A stretch of 13,087 bases of DNA from NCBI GenBank assembly GCA_937927965.1, contig CALEZA010000006.1, positions 1 through 13,087 on the forward strand. The letters are read 5' to 3'. Under the pieces are notes generated by a model. The model did no database searches, had not been told where the DNA came from, and worked only from the letters and a program-made list of their open reading frames with translations. This stretch comes from an uncultured Candidatus Planktophila sp. (GTDB taxonomy: Bacteria > Actinomycetota > Actinomycetes > Nanopelagicales > Nanopelagicaceae). Made by a program: the position numbers and the translations under genes. This document shows, piece by piece, positions 6,343 through 13,087 of this stretch (position 1 is the stretch's first letter; each line of letters starts with the position of its first letter).

Positions 6343-7695
6343 TTTCTTCTTCTTGAAAAGTGCGAGAAACATTGAATCAGTATGGTGACGATGTCCCCAC
6401 AAAGATAGGGCGCCTTCTCGTTCGGCCTCCGACAGGCCAGGTGGTAGGTACCCATTTACTGGCATAAGTTCCATTTCTGGGTGGGATTTAAGAATATATT
6501 TCACCTGAGCCGAGGTTTCGGCAAAGTGCGGGGAGCAAGTGGCATATCCAAAGACTCCTCCAGGGTTGAGAACATCAATGGCGGAATCAATAAGCTCACT
6601 TTGCAGAGCGAGCAAAGGTGCCAGATCCTTAAGCGTCCTTCTCCAACGAACTTCTGGGCGACGGCGCAGGGCGCCAAGACCAGTACATGGAACATCCGCT
6701 AGAACTGCATCAAAGGTGCGTCCGTGATCGGAGATTTTCCGTCCATCGCCGACTAGCACCTCATACTTGCCAATCACATTCTTAACAAGCTTCGCTCTCG
6801 CTTCAGAGATCTCATTAGCTACAAAATCTCTTCCATTCACATTAGCAATGTGAGCCAAGAGGGCAGCCTTTCCTCCAGGGCCCGCGCATAAATCCAGAGT
6901 TGTCGCGAGACCTTCAGTTGCTTGAGCGAAGATGTGAGCTACTAATTGGGAGCCCTCATCCTGAACACCTGCACGGCGGTGGCGAATAATTTCCAGAGAG
7001 GCAGGTGAACCGTCAAAGGATGCTCCGTAGGGCGAAAATTCAGTAGCAACCGCCCCCAGTCCAACAAGCTCTTGTTGTGTTGATGATCCTGGCCAACTCA
7101 CCAAAGTTGGCCTTGCGGGAGTGTTATTTGACCGTAGTTCTGCTTCAACTAGCTCCACATTTTTAAGAAGGTCAAAATAGGCAGAGACTATCCATTCAGG
7201 ATGAGAGTATCGAATAGACAATCTCGAGACATCATCTTTCATATGATCTACATCTAGAAGCCATTCATCTACGCTCTTTGCTGATGCTTTTCGCATCATT
7301 GCATTGATAAAGCTTCCCTTAGACTCCCCCAATTGCTTGCGAGCAACATCAACGGTTGCTGAAACTGCAGCGTGAGGTGGTGTTCTCATTGAGAAGATTT
7401 GATGTGCACCCATGCGTGCCAAATCGACGATATCTCTATCTATCTCACTCCAAGGGCGGTCACTAATTTGCGCAAAGATATAGTCATATAGACCTTGCAT
7501 TCGTAAAGTGCCGTAGACAAGTTCCGTTGTAAAAGCCCTATCACGCTCATCTAGTTGGGAGTCAGCAAGTGCTTGAGGGAGCAAGAGGTTTGAATAACCA
7601 TCCCTCTGATTCACCTCAGAGATAATGTCATAGGCAAGTAATCGAGCGGCATCAGGGCGGGGCTTCGTAAATTTCTTTGGTGGAAAGTTACTCAC
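6340..7695 (-). CDS. rsmB: 16S rRNA (cytosine-967-C5)-methyltransferase RsmB (Sun/Fmu)
   Basis: Uses SAM to methylate C967 (E. coli numbering) of 16S rRNA. From the chosen start it has 451 residues: an N-terminal NusB-like RNA-binding domain (about 12-140) and a C-terminal Rossmann methyltransferase. The SAM loop DLCAGPGGKAAL is visible. Both RsmB cysteines are present: Cys337 in DVPCTG and the nucleophile Cys387 in YATCSPH. The frame extends to an ATG at 7743, but the GTG at 7693-7695 is preferred. It has AGAAGG 8 bases upstream and overlaps the fmt stop by only 8 bases rather than 56, and the protein then begins VSNFPPKKF as a short basic tail. The context def-fmt-rsmB-rpe is a widely conserved translation-related cluster. 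Confidence 0.95.
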   Translation of the reverse strand: MSNFPPKKFTKPRPDAARLLAYDIISEVNQRDGYSNLLLPQALADSQLDERDRAFTTELVYGTLRMQGLYDYIFAQISDRPWSEIDRDIVDLARMGAHQIFSMRTPPHAAVSATVDVARKQLGESKGSFINAMMRKASAKSVDEWLLDVDHMKDDVSRLSIRYSHPEWIVSAYFDLLKNVELVEAELRSNNTPARPTLVSWPGSSTQQELVGLGAVATEFSPYGASFDGSPASLEIIRHRRAGVQDEGSQLVAHIFAQATEGLATTLDLCAGPGGKAALLAHIANVNGRDFVANEISEARAKLVKNVIGKYEVLVGDGRKISDHGRTFDAVLADVPCTGLGALRRRPEVRWRRTLKDLAPLLALQSELIDSAIDVLNPGGVFGYATCSPHFAETSAQVKYILKSHPEMELMPVNGYLPPGLSEAEREGALSLWGHRHHTDSMFLALFKKKK

Positions 7696-8593
7696 ATTTC
7701 TCGCCTTCTTGAAGACGAGCTCCATTAGCCCAATCAATCGCATTCATAGACGCTTTACCCGTCGGAATAACTTGCACGATCTCAAGTGCTTGAGTACCAG
7801 TGCCGATAAAGACCCTCTTCTCTCGAACGCTTACTACACCAGGCTTTAAATCAACTTCTGAGAGTGAAATTCTAGATATTTTCAGAGGTGTATCTCTAAA
7901 TTGAGTCCAGGCTCCTGGCGAGCTTGTAAAGGCACGAATATGAGCACTCACTTCATCGCGTGAGCGATTCCAATCAATTCTTCCTTCTTCGCGTGAGAGT
8001 TTATGGGCACGAGTTGCCCCCTCTGTTGGTTGTGGTTGTGGTCGGACACCTTTGCCGATCATCTGAAGGGTTTCAAGGACCGCTTCAACGCCCAGTTCTC
8101 CTAATTCAATGAAAAGTTCATCACTAGTGATGTCATCATCGAGTGCAAATCTATGCATTACATATATGGGACCTGTATCCATCCCGCGGTCTAGCTGAAA
8201 GACGCTCACACCTGTCACCGGATCCTGAGCTTCTATTGCTCTCTGAACAGGTGCCGCACCTCTCCATCGTGGCAACAATGAGAAATGAAGATTGAGAAAA
8301 CCATGAATAGGAATGGAAAGAACTTCCTCAGGAATAAGAAGCCCGTATCCAATCGTGATGACGCAATCTAGATCTTCGATATGTCCCATGAGATCAGTGG
8401 CTCTCGTGGGGGTGAATAAATCTATCTCATTGCCTTTGGCCCATTGAGAGACGGCGGTAGGAGTAAGAGTTCGACCTCTTCCTGCTGGACGGTCTGGCTG
8501 CGAAAAGATGCGAACTAACTCATGCTCACTTTTGAGAAGGGCCTCTAAAGTCGGGATAGCGACATCCGGTGAGGCAGCAACACCTAAACGCAT
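7688..8593 (-). CDS. fmt: Methionyl-tRNA formyltransferase
   Basis: Transfers a formyl group from 10-formyl-tetrahydrofolate to initiator Met-tRNA. The 301-residue length is usual. The N-terminal catalytic domain carries SQPDRPAGRG (31-40) and the active-site stretch NLHFSLLPRWRGAAPV (101-116), with Asn101, His103 and the later Asp139 in RGMDTGPIY matching the N-H-D triad of the family. The C-terminal tRNA-binding domain follows from about 205. Its ATG overlaps the def stop by one base (TAATG), so synthesis of the formylating and deformylating enzymes is probably coupled. Its 3' end overlaps rsmB. Confidence 0.97.
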   Translation of the reverse strand: MRLGVAASPDVAIPTLEALLKSEHELVRIFSQPDRPAGRGRTLTPTAVSQWAKGNEIDLFTPTRATDLMGHIEDLDCVITIGYGLLIPEEVLSIPIHGFLNLHFSLLPRWRGAAPVQRAIEAQDPVTGVSVFQLDRGMDTGPIYVMHRFALDDDITSDELFIELGELGVEAVLETLQMIGKGVRPQPQPTEGATRAHKLSREEGRIDWNRSRDEVSAHIRAFTSSPGAWTQFRDTPLKISRISLSEVDLKPGVVSVREKRVFIGTGTQALEIVQVIPTGKASMNAIDWANGARLQEGEKCE

Positions 8594-9150
8594 TAAGAAA
8601 TACCAAATGGATTATGTGGAGATAACTTGATTGTCGGTGTCTTTCCTTGTTCAGTTGCAAGACCGAACCAATCAGAGTCACGAATTTCTTTCATGGCAAG
8701 CTTTCTATCCTCGGATGAAAGACGATCAATAAAGAGAATTCCGTCAAGATGGTCTGTCTCATGCTGGAGAGCTCGAGCTAGTAATTCGGAGCCTTCAACC
8801 AAAATCGGTTCTCCATGCATGTTGAAACCCTTGGCAACAGCTCGCATAGCTCTCTTTGTAGGGTACACAAGGTCCGGAAAGCTCAAACAACCTTCGTCGC
8901 CATCCTGCTGCTCATCACTTAGATCAAGCGAAGGATTGATCAGGTGTCCCAATACCCCATCGACATCCCAGGTAAAAACACGTAAAGGCACACCGATTTG
9001 AGGAGCAGCTAAACCAGCACCTGGTGCGTTAATCATAGTTTCAGTGAGATCTGCAACCAATTTCCGAAGTTCTTTGTCAAAATCAACCACAGGTGATGCT
9101 GGTGTCACAAGAACTGGGTCTCCAAAGTGACGAATAGGTTGAATAGACAT
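8593..9150 (-). CDS. def: Peptide deformylase
   Basis: Metalloenzyme that removes the N-formyl group from new proteins. It has 185 residues with all three family motifs: GAGLAAPQIG (44-53), EGCLSFP (86-92, metal ligand Cys88) and QHETDH (129-134, ligands His130 and His134, catalytic Glu131). The tail after about 165 is short and polar. It starts 14 bases after priA, with a TAGAAT -10 box 7 bases before its ATG that follows directly on the priA stop. It therefore probably begins a def-fmt-rsmB unit. The metal (Fe or Zn) cannot be read from sequence. Confidence 0.97.
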   Translation of the reverse strand: MSIQPIRHFGDPVLVTPASPVVDFDKELRKLVADLTETMINAPGAGLAAPQIGVPLRVFTWDVDGVLGHLINPSLDLSDEQQDGDEGCLSFPDLVYPTKRAMRAVAKGFNMHGEPILVEGSELLARALQHETDHLDGILFIDRLSSEDRKLAMKEIRDSDWFGLATEQGKTPTIKLSPHNPFGIS

Positions 9151-9157
9151 GAGCGGT

Positions 9158-9163
9158 ATTCTA
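9158..9163 (-). promoter_or_regulatory. Predicted -10 box for a leaderless def-fmt-rsmB transcript
   Basis: On the minus strand TAGAAT, then ACCGCTC (7 bases), then the def ATG. It lies inside the 14-base priA-def gap. There is no Shine-Dalgarno sequence and no clear -35 box in the priA 3' end. Confidence 0.65.
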
Positions 9164-9164
9164 T

Positions 9165-11042
9165 CTAATGAGAGAGTGAATATGGGTCTATTCGCATTGA
9201 TGGAAGAGTCTTCTTAGCAATACTTCTTCTGCGCATGAACTCATGAAGAGTGGACACTAGCGAATCACCCTCGGAAACATTCACTGAAATGATAAGTGAA
9301 GCCTTTTCGCCTCGAGGAACTGGTCCTAAAATCTTGGTTGAAGATGGAATGAGACCATCCTCCTGAGCTTTTAAGAGAGCTGCTTTAAATCGTATGACCT
9401 CATTTGATTCCATTGTAAATGTTACAACTCTGGTATACGGAGGCAGGTTGAGTTGAGATCGTTCTTCCAATTCATGATGAATCATTGGAGAGGGGCTCCA
9501 CGCGGTAAGAGCTGAAATGATTGGGTGAGATGTATCCCCCACAATAATCACTTCTCCCTTGTTCGATGCTAGAGCTGCATGCGCAAAGAACATCTCTCGC
9601 ACTCGTTCCTGAGCTCGCATATCAGGTTGTGAAAGAAATCTATCCGCCTCAAGGATTACAACTGCTGAATAACCGTTGACTGCTAGAGGGGAAAGTGATG
9701 GTGTTGAAAGAACTATCCCTTCCGCAATCTTGCCTTGAAAAGGGTGATCAGCGGTTGACACCTGAATATTGACCCCTGGGAGCATCAGGCCCAATTCATG
9801 CGAATGCCGTTCTATGCCTCTTGATGCCAGCGCCGGAACGACGCTTTCACACCAAGCACACTTCCAATCGAAAGCGGGTGTGAGGCAGTGAGAGCAAGAG
9901 ACTGGAGCGGTTGAAGACGATTTTATGTGCGAACCTCCACATGCACATTTAGAGATAGTGCGGCATTTCCCGCAACGAATTGCCTGCGCATATCCTTTTA
10001 GCGGAACAAGAAAGAGAACAGGACCTTTGGAGAGTGCTTTCTTAACTCGTCCTAGGGAGCGTGAGGGTAACAATTCACCGTGATGAGAAATTTCAGCAAA
10101 TACCTGAATCTTCTCCCTACTTCTCTTGTATTGAATCCATCCTTCATCAATGAGTCGAGAGATTTCAGTCGAAGGGTTATAGCCAATGAAAGTGAGATTG
10201 ACGCCTTCGGAATGATTTCGCAAGAGCGCAATATCTCTGACATTCCATCCAGGTGAACGCTGTTCATAGAAATGTTCCGAACCTTCGTTATAGATGATAA
10301 TTGTCGATAGATGTGCAACAGGAGCAAAAATTGAGGACCGAGTACCAATGAGGAGATTTACCTCACCAGTTCGAACCCGAAGGAAATTTCGATAATTCTC
10401 ACTCTTACCTAAACTTGAATCTAAGACAGCATGGTTAAGGCCCCTAGCCTCTAGCTCTCTCGATAATTCCTCCACACTTCTGGAGTCTGGAAGAACCACC
10501 AGGGTTCCGCCATTTAGTCTCGACTCAGCCACCTTAGAGGCGATTAATTCAGTGCGGGATCGCGACGGTGGTAATTGGAGATAGAGGCGGTGAGATTCTT
10601 CCTTTTTTGGAAGGACCGCGATGGCCCTAAATTCAAATTCCTTTTCAACACCGATTACACGGGAAGGTATTGCTGAACGGATGAGATCAAAAGGGTGTGC
10701 TGCATACCTGCGAGAAGCAAGTTCTATGAGTTCAATGAGTGGTGGTGTGAGTTGCGGAATATGACCTAGAACTTTGAGGGCGAGCTTGAGGTTAGATTCC
10801 TTACCGTTCTCATTGATATTGAGAACTACAGCAGTTACTTCCCTGCCATTGAAGGGAACTAGGAGAAAGGATCCAACATGGACAGTAGCTTGAAGAGTCT
10901 CTGGGAGTGCGTATGTGAAGGTTGAATCTAAGTGATAGACGCCAGCGTCAACCCACACATCAACGCTGACTTTTGCAGTGCTAGAGCGTGAATGAGGAGA
11001 GGTTGCTACTTCTCGTTTAAGCCGAAGTGGTTTATCGCTCAC
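9165..11042 (-). CDS. priA: PriA-like primosomal protein N' with degenerate helicase motifs
   Basis: Replication-restart factor homologue of 625 residues. An N-terminal 3'-OH-binding region (about 24-130) precedes a helicase-like core. The zinc-binding module is complete, with Cys at 357, 360, 366, 368, 383, 386, 395 and 398. The ATPase is not: where active PriA has GxTGSGKT there is PPSRSRTEL (158-166), where DEEH is expected there is NEGS (252-255), and the AGRAGR motif VI region is unrecognisable. GTRSSIFAP (233-241) survives. Actinobacterial PriA proteins are known for this loss and are thought to lack helicase activity. The start is GTG at 11040-11042, with an in-frame TAG two codons upstream. 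No ribosome-binding site is visible, and it lies 19 bases after metK. Confidence 0.92.
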   Translation of the reverse strand: MSDKPLRLKREVATSPHSRSSTAKVSVDVWVDAGVYHLDSTFTYALPETLQATVHVGSFLLVPFNGREVTAVVLNINENGKESNLKLALKVLGHIPQLTPPLIELIELASRRYAAHPFDLIRSAIPSRVIGVEKEFEFRAIAVLPKKEESHRLYLQLPPSRSRTELIASKVAESRLNGGTLVVLPDSRSVEELSRELEARGLNHAVLDSSLGKSENYRNFLRVRTGEVNLLIGTRSSIFAPVAHLSTIIIYNEGSEHFYEQRSPGWNVRDIALLRNHSEGVNLTFIGYNPSTEISRLIDEGWIQYKRSREKIQVFAEISHHGELLPSRSLGRVKKALSKGPVLFLVPLKGYAQAIRCGKCRTISKCACGGSHIKSSSTAPVSCSHCLTPAFDWKCAWCESVVPALASRGIERHSHELGLMLPGVNIQVSTADHPFQGKIAEGIVLSTPSLSPLAVNGYSAVVILEADRFLSQPDMRAQERVREMFFAHAALASNKGEVIIVGDTSHPIISALTAWSPSPMIHHELEERSQLNLPPYTRVVTFTMESNEVIRFKAALLKAQEDGLIPSSTKILGPVPRGEKASLIISVNVSEGDSLVSTLHEFMRRRSIAKKTLPSMRIDPYSLSH

Positions 11043-11061
11043 CGTCTACACACAGAAATAT

Positions 11062-12252
11062 TTACTTCACTGCTGCTTGGAGTGCTGCGACTCTATCTGT
11101 CTTCTCCCAAGTGAAATCAGGAAGCTCTCTTCCAAAGTGGCCATAAGAGGCTGTTTGAGAATAGATGGGACGAAGCAGATTAAGGTCACGAATGATTGCT
11201 GCAGGTCGGAGATCAAAGACCTCAGTGACTGCGCTTTGAATTTTTGCAACAGGCACAGTTTCAGTACCAAAAGTCTCAACAAAGACTCCAACAGGCTGAG
11301 CTTTACCAATTGCATATGCAACTTGAACCTCACAACGGCGTGCAAGTCCTGCCGCCACGACATTCTTGGCAACCCATCGCATGGCATAAGCAGCTGAGCG
11401 ATCTACCTTTGAAGGATCCTTACCAGAGAACGCTCCGCCACCATGGCGGGCCATTCCTCCGTAAGTATCAACAATGATCTTTCTTCCGGTTAGCCCAGCA
11501 TCGCCCATAGGACCACCAACGACGAAGCGACCAGTGGGATTAATGAGGGTTCGCAGATCCTTGCGAGGGAGATCGATCTTCTCCAAGATTGGATCGATGA
11601 CGAGCTTGATAATTTCTGGCGTGAGCTTTGCCGCAACATCAACTTCTTCGGCATGCTGACTTGAGATGACAACTGTGTCGAGTGCTACGGCTCGGTCACC
11701 GTCATACTCAATTGTGACCTGTGTCTTTCCATCAGGACGAAGATATGCAAGCTCTCCACTCTTGCGAACCTTTGAGAGTTGTTGAGAGAGTTGGTGGGCC
11801 AGATATATAGGTAGTGGCATTAGCTCTTTGGTGTCATCGCAGGCATAACCAAACATAAGACCTTGGTCACCTGCACCTTGTAGGTCGAGAGGGTCAGATG
11901 CCGATGCGACACGGTGTTCAAAGGCATCATCTACTCCTTGAGCAATGTCTGGAGATTGCTGTCCAATAGAAATGGAGACGCCGCAACTATTTCCATCAAA
12001 GCCCTTAACCGAAGAGTCATACCCAATACCAATAACAGTATCTCGAACAATTCCCATTACATCTGCATATCCGTTGGTAGTAACTTCCCCCGCCACATGC
12101 ACTTGACCTGTTGTAATGAGGGTTTCAACAGCAACACGACTTGATGGATCTTGTGAGAGCAAAGAGTCAAGAATTGCGTCAGAGATCTGATCTGCAATCT
12201 TATCTGGGTGACCTTCGGTTACTGATTCTGATGTAAAGAGGCGCTTTGACAT
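11062..12252 (-). CDS. metK: S-adenosylmethionine synthetase
   Basis: Makes S-adenosylmethionine from methionine and ATP, the methyl donor used by RsmB encoded downstream. The 396-residue protein is typical. Signatures are [13 protein letters not shown] at 6-18 (His15 and Asp17), the hexapeptide region [12 protein letters not shown] at 126-137, and the phosphate loop [16 protein letters not shown] at 271-286. The ATG lies only 4 bases after the coaBC stop. TAGGAT 6 bases before the ATG reads as a -10 box for a leaderless mRNA, although its AGGA could instead act as a Shine-Dalgarno sequence. There is no room for a SAM riboswitch between the two genes. Confidence 0.98.
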   Translation of the reverse strand: MSKRLFTSESVTEGHPDKIADQISDAILDSLLSQDPSSRVAVETLITTGQVHVAGEVTTNGYADVMGIVRDTVIGIGYDSSVKGFDGNSCGVSISIGQQSPDIAQGVDDAFEHRVASASDPLDLQGAGDQGLMFGYACDDTKELMPLPIYLAHQLSQQLSKVRKSGELAYLRPDGKTQVTIEYDGDRAVALDTVVISSQHAEEVDVAAKLTPEIIKLVIDPILEKIDLPRKDLRTLINPTGRFVVGGPMGDAGLTGRKIIVDTYGGMARHGGGAFSGKDPSKVDRSAAYAMRWVAKNVVAAGLARRCEVQVAYAIGKAQPVGVFVETFGTETVPVAKIQSAVTEVFDLRPAAIIRDLNLLRPIYSQTASYGHFGRELPDFTWEKTDRVAALQAAVK

Positions 12253-12256
12253 GGCG

Positions 12257-13087
12257 TTATCCTAACTTATTGAGCTGTGAAACTGCGGAATCTAGAAGTA
12301 GTCGGGCAAGTTCTCTCTTTGAGGTCTTTGTCACTTCTTGGCTATTTCCATTACTATCAAGGATAACTCCCTGCGTTTGAGTCGAACCGAAAATTTCGCC
12401 ATGTGAGACATTGTTGAGATAAATCAGATCTGCCCTCTTTTTAGTCATCTTTTCTAAGGCTAGGTCACGAGCATTTGCTTCAGTCTCTGCAGCAAAGGCA
12501 ACAACAACTTGATGCGACTTATTTGCAGTTATAGTCCCCAGCAAATCAGGGTTAGGAATTAACGAGATATTTGAGTAATCACTCTTCTTAATTTTGGAGT
12601 TACTTATTGATTCTGGCCGCGCATCTGCCACGGCTGCCGCCATCACGAGAATGTCACAGCCTTCAAACTCAGAATTAAGGGCATCTTGCATCTGTGCTGC
12701 TGTCTCAACTTCTATTAAACGAAGTCCTTCGGGTATCTCGTGAGAAATATTGGCGGCTATCAAGACAACTTCTGCTCCGCGACTCAGAGCCTCTTGTGCT
12801 ATTGCTATACCTTGAAGACCACTGGATTTATTTCCTATGTAGCGAACGGGATCAATAGGTTCACGAGTTCCGCCTGCTGTGATGAGGACCTTACGGCCTT
12901 TAAGGTCTCCTTCGTGCAAAAGTGAACCTTGAAAGACTTCCAATATTGATTCAGTCGTTGGGAATCGACCCTTACCCGAATCTCCGCTCGTGAGAGCTCC
13001 AGTTTCTGGTTCCATTACCAAATAGCCGCGCTCACGAAGAGTTGCAACATTTGCTTGGGTTGCGTCGTTGAACCACATTGCAGGATG
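12257..13087 (-). CDS. coaBC: CoaBC: phosphopantothenoylcysteine synthetase/decarboxylase (5' end cut off by window)
   Basis: Bifunctional coenzyme A synthesis enzyme: CoaB joins cysteine to 4'-phosphopantothenate and CoaC decarboxylates the product. The frame is open to base 13087 (reading HPAMW before [11 protein letters not shown]), so the ATG at 13078 is internal. Only the tail of the flavin-dependent CoaC domain is present. The CoaB domain is complete: [13 protein letters not shown], the NKSSG loop, [13 protein letters not shown] (substrate-binding Lys) and NPDLL. The visible part is about 276 residues of a protein usually near 400. It ends with TAA at 12257-12259, 4 bases before metK; dfp/coaBC-metK is a common actinobacterial order. 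Confidence 0.96.
   Translation of the reverse strand, partial: HPAMWFNDATQANVATLRERGYLVMEPETGALTSGDSGKGRFPTTESILEVFQGSLLHEGDLKGRKVLITAGGTREPIDPVRYIGNKSSGLQGIAIAQEALSRGAEVVLIAANISHEIPEGLRLIEVETAAQMQDALNSEFEGCDILVMAAAVADARPESISNSKIKKSDYSNISLIPNPDLLGTITANKSHQVVVAFAAETEANARDLALEKMTKKRADLIYLNNVSHGEIFGSTQTQGVILDSNGNSQEVTKTSKRELARLLLDSAVSQLNKLG
12259..12264 (-). promoter_or_regulatory. Predicted -10 box for a leaderless metK transcript
   Basis: On the minus strand TAGGAT, then AACGCC, then the metK ATG. It lies in the last codons of coaBC and shares its final T with the coaBC stop codon. The embedded AGGA could be a Shine-Dalgarno sequence instead, 8 bases from the ATG, so this site is ambiguous. 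Confidence 0.5.

Noticed and set aside
7696..7743. rsmB start at ATG 7743 (or ATG 7725)
   Set aside because: These give 56- or 38-base overlaps with fmt. The GTG at 7695 has AGAAGG 8 bases upstream and only an 8-base overlap, and the family domain begins after it.
11077..11477. Plus-strand open frames antisense to metK
   Set aside because: They are explained by codon bias of the highly conserved metK on the other strand and have no promoter, ribosome-binding site or recognisable domain.
12253..12256. SAM riboswitch upstream of metK
   Set aside because: Only 4 bases separate coaBC and metK, and the start looks leaderless.
1..13087. Mobile element, CRISPR array, prophage, defence system or tRNA/rRNA genes
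   Set aside because: Both strands are filled by conserved housekeeping genes with very short gaps; no direct-repeat array, transposase, integrase or tRNA-like cloverleaf was seen.

Overview
This window looks like a piece of a compact, moderate-GC actinobacterial chromosome. Three things point there: the order coaBC-metK-priA-def-fmt-rsmB-rpe-...-hisE-hisG, a PriA lacking helicase motifs, and a SerB with two ACT domains beside an ABC ATPase (the Mycobacterium tuberculosis Rv3041c/serB2 pairing, from memory). Very short gaps, many overlapping genes and mid-range base composition suit a streamlined lineage such as the freshwater acI/Nanopelagicales group. That placement is an inference. No RNA gene, mobile element, CRISPR array or phage gene was seen, and no stretch longer than about 85 bases lacks a gene.

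Layout: (1) 1-1070 (+) is the 3' part of an AzgA-type purine permease. It ends at a perfect bidirectional hairpin terminator (1083-1120) shared with ung. (2) 1117-2543 (-) holds an ABC ATPase followed by ung, overlapping by GTGA. (3) 2544-2624 is a divergent promoter region. (4) 2625-3842 (+) is serB, convergent with hisG and overlapping it by 4 bases. (5) 3839-13087 (-) is a co-directional run read from the right edge: coaBC (5' end cut off), metK, priA, def, fmt, rsmB, rpe, a PnuC/RibM-type vitamin transporter, hisE, hisG.

The long minus-strand run is housekeeping: CoA synthesis (coaBC), S-adenosylmethionine synthesis (metK), replication restart (priA), initiator Met-tRNA formylation and N-terminal deformylation (fmt, def), SAM-dependent 16S rRNA methylation (rsmB), pentose phosphate flux (rpe), vitamin uptake and two early histidine steps (hisE, hisG). 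Start-site sequences divide it into short units. metK, def, rpe and hisE each have a TANNNT -10 box 6-7 bases before the ATG, which implies leaderless transcripts, while fmt, rsmB, the transporter and hisG follow by overlap or a Shine-Dalgarno sequence. The same motif precedes the ABC gene and serB.

No wholly new system was found. The best leads are the RibM-like transporter sitting alone where relatives carry riboflavin biosynthesis genes, which suggests riboflavin scavenging, and the consistent leaderless start pattern.
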